A stretch of 57,635 nucleotides of DNA. It comes from RGIG7450 sp045648785 (GTDB lineage Bacteria > Bacillota > Clostridia > RUG12999). How positions within the stretch are numbered: position 1 is the first letter of the stretch; every line of letters begins with the position of its first letter. The translations under genes were made by a program, and so were the position numbers. Below are positions 42,256 through 49,429 of the stretch, piece by piece. Below the pieces are notes generated by a model. The model was not told where the DNA came from, made no database searches, and was given only the letters and a program-made list of their open reading frames with translations. Location of the stretch: contig JAZROP010000044.1 of NCBI GenBank assembly GCA_045648785.1, positions 1 to 57,635 on the forward strand, written 5' to 3'.

Positions 42256-43634
42256 ATATCTTCCTCAGCAATCTGCATCATGATTGCACATTCAATTCGT
42301 TTTTTGAAAAGCTCGCAGCCATATTCATAAATGCCGCTGATAGAACCAGTTGCATGATAGGAGTTTGCGGCACATCCGCCCGAACAGTATAGTCTTGCCC
42401 AACAATCGTTACACTCGGGGCGTGAATAAGCGTTACATTTACGAAATTCGTCCTGAATGGCAGTGTTTTTAACTCCGTCCCAGATGTTGCCGAGACTGTA
42501 TTTTTCGTCACCTACAAACTGATGACATGGGAAAAGTTCACCCCATGGAGTGACAGCCATATATTCAGTTCCTGAACCGCAGCCTGTAATTCTCTTATAG
42601 ATACATGGACCGTTTTTAAGGTCAAGCATATAGTGATAGAAGGTGAAAGGACGCCCCTCTTTTTTGCGTTTTATCATTTCCTTTGCAAGAATTTCGTACT
42701 GCTCGAAAAGCTTTGGCATATCCTCTAAAGTAAGAGCATAGGGGTCGGAAGGAGGACAAACCACCGGTTCCATACTCAGCTCTGTAAACCCAAGGTCTGC
42801 CATATGGAAAATATCCTTTGTAAAATCAGTGTTGTTGTGGGTGAAAGTGCCGCGCATATAATAGTTTTTGCCGTCACGCTTTTCGACAAAATTTTTAAAT
42901 TTGGGCAAAATAAGGTCATAACTGCCGTTGCCGTTATAATCCTTACGGAAATGGTCGTGAATTTCCTTTCTGCCGTCAAGACTTAAAACCACATTGCTCA
43001 TTTCACGGTTTAAAAATTCAATTTTGTCATCGTCAAGCAGTACGCCGTTGGTTGTGAGCGTGAAACGGAAGTTTTTGTTATGCTCTTTTTCTATACTGCG
43101 TGCATACTCAACAAGTTTTACAACAACATCCCAATTCATAAGTGGTTCGCCGCCGAAAAAGTCAACCTCGAGGTTGCGACGGGTGCCTGAATTTGCTATA
43201 AGAAAATCAAAAGCCTGTTTGCCAACTTCAAAGCTCATCAGCGAGCGTTCGCCCTGATATTTACCTTGGCTTGCAAAACAGTATGAGCAATTTAAGTTGC
43301 AGGCGTGAGCGATATGAAGGCACATTGCTTTTATAACATTTGTGGTTGACTTATAATTTTTAGCAAGTTCCTCGTACTTATCCTCCGAAAAGAGCTTTCC
43401 GGCAGCTACAAGGTCTGAGATGTCGTCTAAACATTCTACGATTTCTTCCTCATTTACATCAGGAAGATGTGAATATTTGTTTAAAATTTCAGCGGTAATT
43501 TCTTCCGCTGATTTTTCCTTGAACATAGATATAATATCATAAGCAACCTCGTCCACAACATGAACAGAGCCGCTTGCGGTATCAAGAACTATGTTATATC
43601 CGTTTAATTTATATTGATGAACCATTTTATTCAA
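42252..43634 (-). CDS. scfB: radical SAM SCIFF peptide maturase
   Basis: 460-residue radical SAM/SPASM enzyme that forms cysteine thioether cross-links in the SCIFF precursor. Residues 1-90 resemble the precursor-recognition (RRE-like) part of these enzymes. The 4Fe-4S motif CNLNCSYC gives C112, C116 and C119. FFGGEPLMNW near 165 is the SAM-binding GGE. A SPASM-type C-terminus carries CGSGTEYMAV, CHQF and the ECNDCWARLYCSGGCAAN cluster of cysteines. It lies just after the SCIFF gene, an order conserved in Clostridia. Confidence 0.93.
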   Translation of the reverse strand: MNKMVHQYKLNGYNIVLDTASGSVHVVDEVAYDIISMFKEKSAEEITAEILNKYSHLPDVNEEEIVECLDDISDLVAAGKLFSEDKYEELAKNYKSTTNVIKAMCLHIAHACNLNCSYCFASQGKYQGERSLMSFEVGKQAFDFLIANSGTRRNLEVDFFGGEPLMNWDVVVKLVEYARSIEKEHNKNFRFTLTTNGVLLDDDKIEFLNREMSNVVLSLDGRKEIHDHFRKDYNGNGSYDLILPKFKNFVEKRDGKNYYMRGTFTHNNTDFTKDIFHMADLGFTELSMEPVVCPPSDPYALTLEDMPKLFEQYEILAKEMIKRKKEGRPFTFYHYMLDLKNGPCIYKRITGCGSGTEYMAVTPWGELFPCHQFVGDEKYSLGNIWDGVKNTAIQDEFRKCNAYSRPECNDCWARLYCSGGCAANSYHATGSISGIYEYGCELFKKRIECAIMMQIAEEDI

Positions 43635-43645
43635 TCCTTTAAAGT

Positions 43646-43675
43646 AAAAATCGCCGCCTTTTTAGGCGGCGGTTT
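43646..43675 (-). terminator. attenuating stem-loop between SCIFF peptide and maturase genes
   Basis: CGCCGCC pairs with GGCGGCG, extended by A/T pairs; on the minus strand the stem is followed by ATTTTTA. It would let most transcripts stop after the short precursor gene and a minority continue into the maturase, giving excess precursor. Confidence 0.7.
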
Positions 43676-43690
43676 TAAGTTTTTTAATTA

Positions 43691-43837
43691 TTATTTGTTA
43701 TTGTTTTCACACTGCTGGTTAGCAACACCACAGGAAGTTTTGCAAGCGGACTGGCAGGATGTCTGACATTCACCGCAACCACCGTTTTTAACAGATTTTT
43801 CAATATTTCTTGTTTCAATAGTTTTAATTCTGGTCAT
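43691..43837 (-). CDS. scfA: SCIFF family ranthipeptide precursor
   Basis: 48-residue peptide with six cysteines at 21, 24, 28, 32, 36 and 43, in the diagnostic segment GGCGECQTSCQSACKTSC. The leader (MTRIKTIETRNIEKSVKN) is basic and family-typical. The maturase links cysteines to nearby residues through thioethers; the mature role may be in signalling, but is not settled. GGAGG precedes the ATG by nine bases and a good promoter is upstream. The gene is short and easily missed. Confidence 0.95.
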   Translation of the reverse strand: MTRIKTIETRNIEKSVKNGGCGECQTSCQSACKTSCGVANQQCENNNK

Positions 43838-43869
43838 TGTATGTATCCTCCAAAAGATTATTTTTTATA

Positions 43870-43898
43870 ATTATATCATTATATTTTATAAAAGTCAA
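43870..43898 (-). promoter_or_regulatory. promoter of the SCIFF operon
   Basis: Minus strand TTGACT, 17 bp, TATAAT, about 33 bp before the scfA ATG. Confidence 0.75.
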
Positions 43899-43993
43899 GA
43901 TATGATATTAGTTGCTGACAAAAATTTCATTGTATAAATTTCATCGCTCATATTATAGCTGTTAAATGGCGTTTAAGTATAATTATACGACTA

Positions 43994-45070
43994 CTATTTC
44001 TTCTTAGGTTTTCTTACGCGATTGCCCATAAACAAAGCATAAATCCCAGGGAAAAATTTCTCGAGAAAAACACATACATAATTAATAATTACAAGTGTAA
44101 AAACAACCATAATTATAAATTTCGGAAATTCCAGCCACTCGTTTTCTGGTGTACAAAAAGAAAGTATCTTAAGTATAATTATTGCCACATTGAGGTGCAT
44201 TGCATAAATAGCAAAAGAACGGCGATAAATTGCTCTGGGCTTAATTCGTTCAATAAAAATATCAACAATGTTCCATAAAGAAAAGGCTGCGAAAGTATAT
44301 ATAATGGTTTCAATTAAATAATTGGTAATATGTAACTCCTGAGGAACAATGTTTTTACATAGTATATAAACAAAAAGAAAAATGATGGAAGTGGTTTGTA
44401 TCGGTTTTGATGATTTTTTGGAAACATAATCAAAATAATGATAGCCCAGAATTGCTCCTGTTAAGTAGAAAACAATCGACATAGGGTAATAGAACAATTC
44501 TGCTGGAATATGTATGCCGAATAAAGATACTATAGATAAACCAATAACGGTAGATATACCAATGTATTTATTTCGAATAATTAAAAACACCAGAGGTGCT
44601 GCAAGAGAAAATGTAATTATGTCGAAAATAAACCAAAACGGCATATTGCATCCGTAGAAAAAAACACCTTTTAATATATTTGAAAAAGTTAAGGGATATA
44701 GTTCGCTTGTAACGGAAAACTTTGAAATGAAAGAGTATGAACGAAAGATTTCCCAAACCATCCACACGGTATTCCATAATAAATATGGTATAATCAGGGT
44801 GAATATTCTGGACTTTATTTTTGTTAAGTACTTTTTGTTGTTATATTCTTTGAAAAAGGATATTCCCGATAATATAAAAAACATAGGAACTGCAAACTGT
44901 GTAATAGAACGGGAAAAAAAGAAAGAGGTTTTGTGATTAAGAATAGAAATAAAACTGTTGCTCACAATATCCTGAGCAAAATATGAGTGAATAAAAAAAA
45001 CCAGAATACTTAATAAAAAAGATACAAATTCTTTCTTTTTCCAAAAAAGAGTTTCATTTTTGTAATCCAT
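43994..45070 (-). CDS. membrane acyltransferase (acyltransferase_3 family)
   Basis: 358 residues with about ten helices. The first helix FVSFLLSILVFFIHSYFA carries the family's histidine (IHS) near residue 28, and FSRSITQFAVPMFFILSGISFF around 52-73 has the arginine and glycine block of acyltransferase_3 proteins, which O-acetylate cell-surface polysaccharides or peptidoglycan. A very basic tail (RVRKPKKK) is cytoplasmic. ATG with AGAGGTG upstream. It is not in the exopolysaccharide run but could act on the same polymer. Confidence 0.82.
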   Translation of the reverse strand: MDYKNETLFWKKKEFVSFLLSILVFFIHSYFAQDIVSNSFISILNHKTSFFFSRSITQFAVPMFFILSGISFFKEYNNKKYLTKIKSRIFTLIIPYLLWNTVWMVWEIFRSYSFISKFSVTSELYPLTFSNILKGVFFYGCNMPFWFIFDIITFSLAAPLVFLIIRNKYIGISTVIGLSIVSLFGIHIPAELFYYPMSIVFYLTGAILGYHYFDYVSKKSSKPIQTTSIIFLFVYILCKNIVPQELHITNYLIETIIYTFAAFSLWNIVDIFIERIKPRAIYRRSFAIYAMHLNVAIIILKILSFCTPENEWLEFPKFIIMVVFTLVIINYVCVFLEKFFPGIYALFMGNRVRKPKKK

Positions 45071-45099
45071 ATTTTACACCTCTAAAATTCAGTTGAATA

Positions 45100-45128
45100 A
45101 TTATACCATATATGCAGTAAAAAGTAAA
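45100..45128 (-). promoter_or_regulatory. promoter of the membrane acyltransferase gene
   Basis: Minus strand TTTACT, 17 bp, TATAAT, with TGG before the -10 (extended -10). Confidence 0.65.
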
Positions 45129-45208
45129 TACCACCTTTTTCCTTACATAAAAATTCCTTGCCAACAAATAATAGAATTGTAAATTTTACAAAAAAGGAGA
45201 TTTAACAT

Positions 45209-45751
45209 ATGAAAGCAACAGGAATAGTCCGTAGAATAGACGATCTTGGTCGTGTTGTTATACCAAAAGAAATCAGGCGCACACTCCGCATAAAGGAGGG
45301 CGATCCACTTGAGATCTTCACAGACCGCGATGGTGAGGTAATCTTTAAAAAATACTCACCAATTGGAGAGCTTGGTGAGTTTGCATCCGACTATGCCGAG
45401 TCTCTTGCTAAAACAAGCGGATATCCCGTTTGTATTACCGACAAGGACTCAATCATTGCTGTTTCGGGTGCCTCTAAAAAAGAACTTTCTGAAAAGCCGG
45501 TTTCAGGTGACCTGGAACGGATTATGGACGAAAAAGTACAGTATGTTGTAAGTCAATCAGATGGGAAACAGCTTTATATAGCACAGGGCAACGACAAATA
45601 TCAGCTTGGTGTTGCAGTTCCGATTATATCCGAGGGGGATTGCCTTGGCAGTGTAGTAGTTGCATCGGGTGAAAACGGAATGCCTGGCGAAGTGGAAACA
45701 AAGCTTGCGCAGACAGCGGCTAATTTTTTGGGCAGACACATGGAAAACTAA
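45209..45751 (+). CDS. spoVT: stage V sporulation protein T (AbrB-type regulator)
   Basis: 180 residues. Residues 1-52 are the AbrB swapped-hairpin DNA-binding domain (ATGIVRRIDDLGRVVIPKEI, then LRIKEGDPLEIFTDRDG). Residues 60-180 are a GAF-like domain, which in SpoVT sits after the DNA-binding part; AbrB itself lacks it. Length matches Bacillus SpoVT (178). It tunes late forespore gene expression. ATG with AAAGGAG upstream. Only a poor vegetative promoter is visible (TTGCCA, 16 bp, TAAATT), and I cannot confirm a forespore sigma-G site. Confidence 0.9.
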   Translation: MKATGIVRRIDDLGRVVIPKEIRRTLRIKEGDPLEIFTDRDGEVIFKKYSPIGELGEFASDYAESLAKTSGYPVCITDKDSIIAVSGASKKELSEKPVSGDLERIMDEKVQYVVSQSDGKQLYIAQGNDKYQLGVAVPIISEGDCLGSVVVASGENGMPGEVETKLAQTAANFLGRHMEN

Positions 45752-45752
45752 G

Positions 45753-45782
45753 AAAAAAGACGGGCAATGTCCGTCTTTTTTC
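45753..45782. terminator. bidirectional terminator between spoVT and the DUF4364 gene
   Basis: AAAAAAGACGG pairs with CCGTCTTTTTT around a short loop, with T or A runs on each side so that it works for both convergent genes. Confidence 0.85.
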
Positions 45783-46313
45783 TTAGTCTAAATTCATTAT
45801 ATATTTATAAATGTCACCGAAAATTTTGTCTTTGTTTTTATTAATCAAATTAACGGTTTTCTGTGCGTTTTCACGGTCACCGGCTTTGAATTCCATTTTT
45901 AAAGTGGTTGCACCGTCTTCTTTATATTCGAGAAAAACATTATATTCAAGGTCGTTTGCCGGAATAAAATCGCATAGAAATTTATTGCCCGGAAGCTCCT
46001 CGGGACGCAGACTGTAAATATATTCGGTCACATCCTCACGGAAATGGTAGGGTAGTTTTTTAACAAAAAACTCAAGTGCTTCCTCGCCCTTTTCGTTTAT
46101 TATAAACATTTCTCCGTGCTCGCTGGTAAAGGAAATAATAAATTCATCCTGCTCCAGAGAAAAGAGCATTTGCCTTAGTGTGAAGTAGTTTATGCCGCAA
46201 GCATAAATTGCCACATCGGTAAGAAGTTCACCTGTGATACCATCTTTAAACTTGCCGATTACATATAAAATCGCCATTTTTACGGCCATATCATCTTTAA
46301 GAATATATGCCAC
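45783..46313 (-). CDS. DUF4364 family protein
   Basis: 176 residues, cytoplasmic, no signal peptide. The first 80 residues look like a winged helix (AVKMAILYVIGKF, FTLRQMLFSLEQDEFII, then a hairpin), and the rest is an alpha/beta domain; this layout is that of DUF4364, a clostridial family without a known role. A DNA-binding function is suggested by the fold only. ATG preceded by AGGAGGTGATG; the site is partly inside the upstream intergenic region. Likely cotranscribed with the upstream phosphatase-like gene (35 bp gap). Confidence 0.78.
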   Translation of the reverse strand: MAYILKDDMAVKMAILYVIGKFKDGITGELLTDVAIYACGINYFTLRQMLFSLEQDEFIISFTSEHGEMFIINEKGEEALEFFVKKLPYHFREDVTEYIYSLRPEELPGNKFLCDFIPANDLEYNVFLEYKEDGATTLKMEFKAGDRENAQKTVNLINKNKDKIFGDIYKYIMNLD

Positions 46314-46348
46314 GGCACATCACCTCCTGAAAGCCGGGAAAAGTAAAA

Positions 46349-47152
46349 TTATTTTTTGGGATATGCGTTATATAGATGTGTTATATTTAAATCTTCGGGC
46401 ATATCAAGTCCGTGAGAACCGCTGTTGCCATCAATTTCGTGACAACCGTGGTCCATTGCAAAGCCCACAAGAGTATTATGACCAGACCAGTGATTTTTAA
46501 TCATCTGGGCAAACATTCCAAAAGTCCGGCAATTTGCCTGGATTTGCGAAAGAGCATCAACGCTCTCGGGACCTGTTTTGTGCATTCTTGAATCGTAGTT
46601 GCCGTTATAGACAACATAAAAATCGTGTTCGTCCTGCATAATCAGCTCGGCTGCCTTGGCATTTACTTCTTCGTAAGTTTTATAGAAAAAGTAGTCCATA
46701 TCCCTTTCAAGATAGATTTTTGCAAGACTGCAGTTTTCAACTGCAATAATGACGGGCTTTTTACCTGCACGGATAAGCGCATCAAAAATAGTATCAATAC
46801 TGATAACGGGTTTTTCGTATTTCATAATGCCGTGCACTTCCGGCTGAGCACCTGTGTACATGGTACCAAAGCAAACAGGTGTTACCGAAGGCATAACGGA
46901 ACGGAGTGGGAGTTTAAGTTCCACATAATTTTCCGCATAAGTAAACAGGCATGGATATTTTTCGTAAATCCACTGAGCGATTGCATCGGGATTGTACATA
47001 AAAATTCTGTCCGCTTTATCTCCTGCAAATTTTTCATCAATAAATTTTGAAAAAACATCATTTTTATCTGCGGCTTGGTCAGGCGGGGTTATTCCCATTG
47101 CATAGCACAGAGTGCCACATACTGTATCAAGCGATGTTTTGTTAAGTTCCAT
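46349..47152 (-). CDS. alkaline phosphatase superfamily protein (phosphodiesterase/nucleotide pyrophosphatase-like)
   Basis: 267 residues with no signal peptide. SVTPVCFGTMYTGAQPEVHGI near 89-109 resembles the nucleophile segment of type-I phosphodiesterases, where Thr (or Cys here beside it) and a following G-x-P-x-x-H-G are conserved. FAMDHGCHEIDGNSGSHG near 231-248 matches the C-terminal metal-binding D-H and H blocks. The protein is small for the family (usually 350 or more), because the middle cap is short. Substrate unknown. I use ATG 47152 with GAGG seven bases upstream; TTG two codons earlier is possible. Confidence 0.65.
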   Translation of the reverse strand: MELNKTSLDTVCGTLCYAMGITPPDQAADKNDVFSKFIDEKFAGDKADRIFMYNPDAIAQWIYEKYPCLFTYAENYVELKLPLRSVMPSVTPVCFGTMYTGAQPEVHGIMKYEKPVISIDTIFDALIRAGKKPVIIAVENCSLAKIYLERDMDYFFYKTYEEVNAKAAELIMQDEHDFYVVYNGNYDSRMHKTGPESVDALSQIQANCRTFGMFAQMIKNHWSGHNTLVGFAMDHGCHEIDGNSGSHGLDMPEDLNITHLYNAYPKK

Positions 47153-47182
47153 TGTCAAACCTCATAAAATAGTATAGAAGAT

Positions 47183-47211
47183 ATTTTATCATACATCTTA
47201 AAAAAAATCAA
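47183..47211 (-). promoter_or_regulatory. promoter of the phosphatase-like/DUF4364 operon
   Basis: Minus strand TTGATT, 17 bp, TAAAAT. Back to back with the plus-strand promoter that begins at 47220. Confidence 0.6.
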
Positions 47212-47219
47212 CATAAAGA

Positions 47220-47248
47220 TTGATTTTTCTTTTTATATGGTATATAAT
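47220..47248 (+). promoter_or_regulatory. promoter of the tagA-like to SNF2 gene run
   Basis: TTGATT, 17 bp, TATAAT, about 40 bp before the first gene's ATG. No other obvious promoter is seen before the SRP RNA, so this may serve eight genes. Confidence 0.7.
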
Positions 47249-47286
47249 ATAATTTACGGAAAAATTAGTTGCCGGAGGTGAAAAGC

Positions 47287-48027
47287 ATGAAAAAAACAGT
47301 TGATATTCTGGGGGTTAAATTTGGCGATTTAGGTATCTCAGATTCGGCGGACTATATTATGAAAATGACGGAAGAAGAGAGGTTTCATTATGTTTTTACG
47401 CCAAACTCGGAAATGGTTATGGCGGCGGTGAAGGATAAAGCTTTTGAGGATATTTTAAACAGTGCGGACCTTTTAACTGCTGACGGAATTGGAATAATTT
47501 ATGCATCAAAAATTCTTAGCAGACCGATTGCTGAAAGGGCATCGGGATATGATATATCTCTTGAACTGATGGGAAAGGCTGCTGCGTCAGGAAAAACACT
47601 GTATCTTTTCGGAGCGGCTCCGGGAGTTGCTGAAAAAGCGGCACAAATGCTGAAAGAAAAATACCCGAGACTTATTATATCCGGATTGCACGACGGATAT
47701 TTTGATTTGGAAGAAGAAAAGAAAATAATTGACGATATAAACGAAAAAAAGCCCGATTTACTTTTTGTGTGTCTGGGTTGCCCTAAACAGGAAAAATGGA
47801 TTTTTGAAAACAGAGACAAGCTTAATGCGAAAGTTGCGATGGGACTTGGAGGATGCCTTGATGTTTATGCCGGAAATGTAAAGAGGGCACCGGATATTTA
47901 CATAAAGTTGGGGCTTGAATGGTTTTACCGCCTGATGAAAGAACCCAAAAGATTTTTCAGAATGCTTGCACTGCCTAAGTTTATGATTAAGGTTATATGG
48001 CACAAACTAACAAGAAAAGGAGCCTGA
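47287..48027 (+). CDS. WecG/TagA/CpsF-family glycosyltransferase
   Basis: 246-residue GT26 enzyme, in the teichoic acid pathway adding N-acetylmannosamine to undecaprenyl-PP-GlcNAc. FTPNSEMVMAA near 38-48 has the family's Thr-Asn pair with the T-P-N active-site loop, LLTADGIGIIYASKIL carries the catalytic aspartate, and FVCLGCPKQEKW near 160-171 and GLGGCLDVYAGNVKRAP near 186-202 are signature blocks. I start at ATG 47287 with GGAGGTG upstream rather than an earlier TTG. It is not linked to other teichoic acid genes here. Confidence 0.88.
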   Translation: MKKTVDILGVKFGDLGISDSADYIMKMTEEERFHYVFTPNSEMVMAAVKDKAFEDILNSADLLTADGIGIIYASKILSRPIAERASGYDISLELMGKAAASGKTLYLFGAAPGVAEKAAQMLKEKYPRLIISGLHDGYFDLEEEKKIIDDINEKKPDLLFVCLGCPKQEKWIFENRDKLNAKVAMGLGGCLDVYAGNVKRAPDIYIKLGLEWFYRLMKEPKRFFRMLALPKFMIKVIWHKLTRKGA

Positions 48028-48034
48028 ATATATT

Positions 48035-48763
48035 ATGAATGTACAGCTTTTAGCACACACACCCGATCCGGAGAAAATTGTTGCCTCTGCTGCAAAACTT
48101 TGCTATTCGTCGGCAAAGGTAAGTGATATTATGGACGGGCTGGATGAAGAAAAAACAGAAAGATTCTTAAATATGCTAATGGACCTTGGCCATGAAAGTC
48201 CGGTTGAACATATCACATTCACATTTGGTATTGAGGGGGTAAGCAGAAGCCTTCTTGCGCAGTTTACCCGTCACAGAATTGCTTCTTACAGTGTGAAATC
48301 ACAGAGATATGTAAGCGAAAAACAGTTTTCCTTTGTGACTCCGCCTGAGATTGAGAAAAATCCGGAGGCAAAAAAGATATATCTTGAAGCTATGGAAAAA
48401 GATGTGGAAGACTATAACCGTCTTGCAGACATTTTAAAAGAGCAGCATATGACTGCCGGAATGGACGAAAAAAAGGCAGAAAAGGCGGCTCAGGAGGATG
48501 CAAGATATATCTTGCCCAATGCCTGCGAAACCAATATGATTGTTACCATGAACGCAAGAAGCCTCTATAACTTTTTCCATCACAGATGCTGCACCCGTGC
48601 ACAGTGGGAAATAAGAGAGTGTGCATATCAGATGTATAAACTTGTTAAAGATATAGCACCGACTATATTTAAAAAAGCGGGTCCGTCATGTGTGGCAGGT
48701 CCTTGCCCCGAAGGAAAAATGTCCTGCGGAAAAGTTGCTGAAATGAGGAAAAAGTATGAGTAA
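48035..48763 (+). CDS. thyX: FAD-dependent thymidylate synthase
   Basis: Makes dTMP from dUMP with methylene-tetrahydrofolate and FAD. The ThyX motif RHRxxSxxxxSxR is exact: R79, H80, R81, S84, S89 and R91. FFHHRCCTRAQWEIRECA near 186-203 holds the second conserved arginine block. Length 242 is normal. ATG with AAAGGAGCC upstream. It overlaps the dTMP kinase gene by eight bases, a sensible pairing of consecutive pathway steps. Confidence 0.95.
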   Translation: MNVQLLAHTPDPEKIVASAAKLCYSSAKVSDIMDGLDEEKTERFLNMLMDLGHESPVEHITFTFGIEGVSRSLLAQFTRHRIASYSVKSQRYVSEKQFSFVTPPEIEKNPEAKKIYLEAMEKDVEDYNRLADILKEQHMTAGMDEKKAEKAAQEDARYILPNACETNMIVTMNARSLYNFFHHRCCTRAQWEIRECAYQMYKLVKDIAPTIFKKAGPSCVAGPCPEGKMSCGKVAEMRKKYE

Positions 48764-49427
48764 GGGCAGACTTATTGTTATAGAAGGTCTTGATTCGAGC
48801 GGTAAGGAAACACAAAGCAGGCTGCTTTGCGAATATCTTGAAAAAAGCGGTAAAAAAGTTAAAAGAGTCGAATTTCCCAACTATAAGAGCGATTCGTCTG
48901 CACTTGTGAGAATGTATCTGGGCGGCAGCTTCGGAAGTACCCCTGATTGTGTAAATGCTTATGCTGCATCTACATTTTTTGCAGCAGACAGATATGCCAC
49001 ATACAAAACAGATTTTGAGCAGTTTTTAAACGATGGCGGAATTGTGGTTGCAGACAGATATACCACCTCGAATATGATTCACCAGGCGAGTAAAATTTCG
49101 GATGGAGAGGAAAGAAATAAATATCTTGAATGGCTTGACGATTTTGAGTATAATTTGCTTGGTCTGCCAAAACCGGACAAGGTGATTTTTCTCGATATGC
49201 CCATGGAGATTGCACAGAAGCTTATGGCGGCAAGAGCAAATAAAATAGACGGATCGGAAAAGAAAGATATTCATGAAAGAAACAGAGAGTATCTTGATGC
49301 AACATACAGGGCCGCTCTTGAAGTAGCCGAAAAATTTGACTGGGAGCATGTTATGTGTGGAGCTGATGGTGAGCCTTTGTCCATTGAAGAGATAAACAAG
49401 GAAGTTATTAAAGCTGCTGAGGTGTAA
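48756..49427 (+). CDS. tmk: thymidylate kinase
   Basis: Phosphorylates dTMP to dTDP. P-loop EGLDSSGKETQ (10-20, K17) has SSGKET instead of the more usual GAGKTT or GSGKST. The DRYTTSN motif near 98-104 holds the conserved Asp-Arg for substrate binding and the LID region lies near 150-165. Length 223 is slightly above average. Its position directly after thyX supports the assignment over other nucleoside monophosphate kinases. Confidence 0.9.
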   Translation: MSKGRLIVIEGLDSSGKETQSRLLCEYLEKSGKKVKRVEFPNYKSDSSALVRMYLGGSFGSTPDCVNAYAASTFFAADRYATYKTDFEQFLNDGGIVVADRYTTSNMIHQASKISDGEERNKYLEWLDDFEYNLLGLPKPDKVIFLDMPMEIAQKLMAARANKIDGSEKKDIHERNREYLDATYRAALEVAEKFDWEHVMCGADGEPLSIEEINKEVIKAAEV

Positions 49428-49429
49428 AT

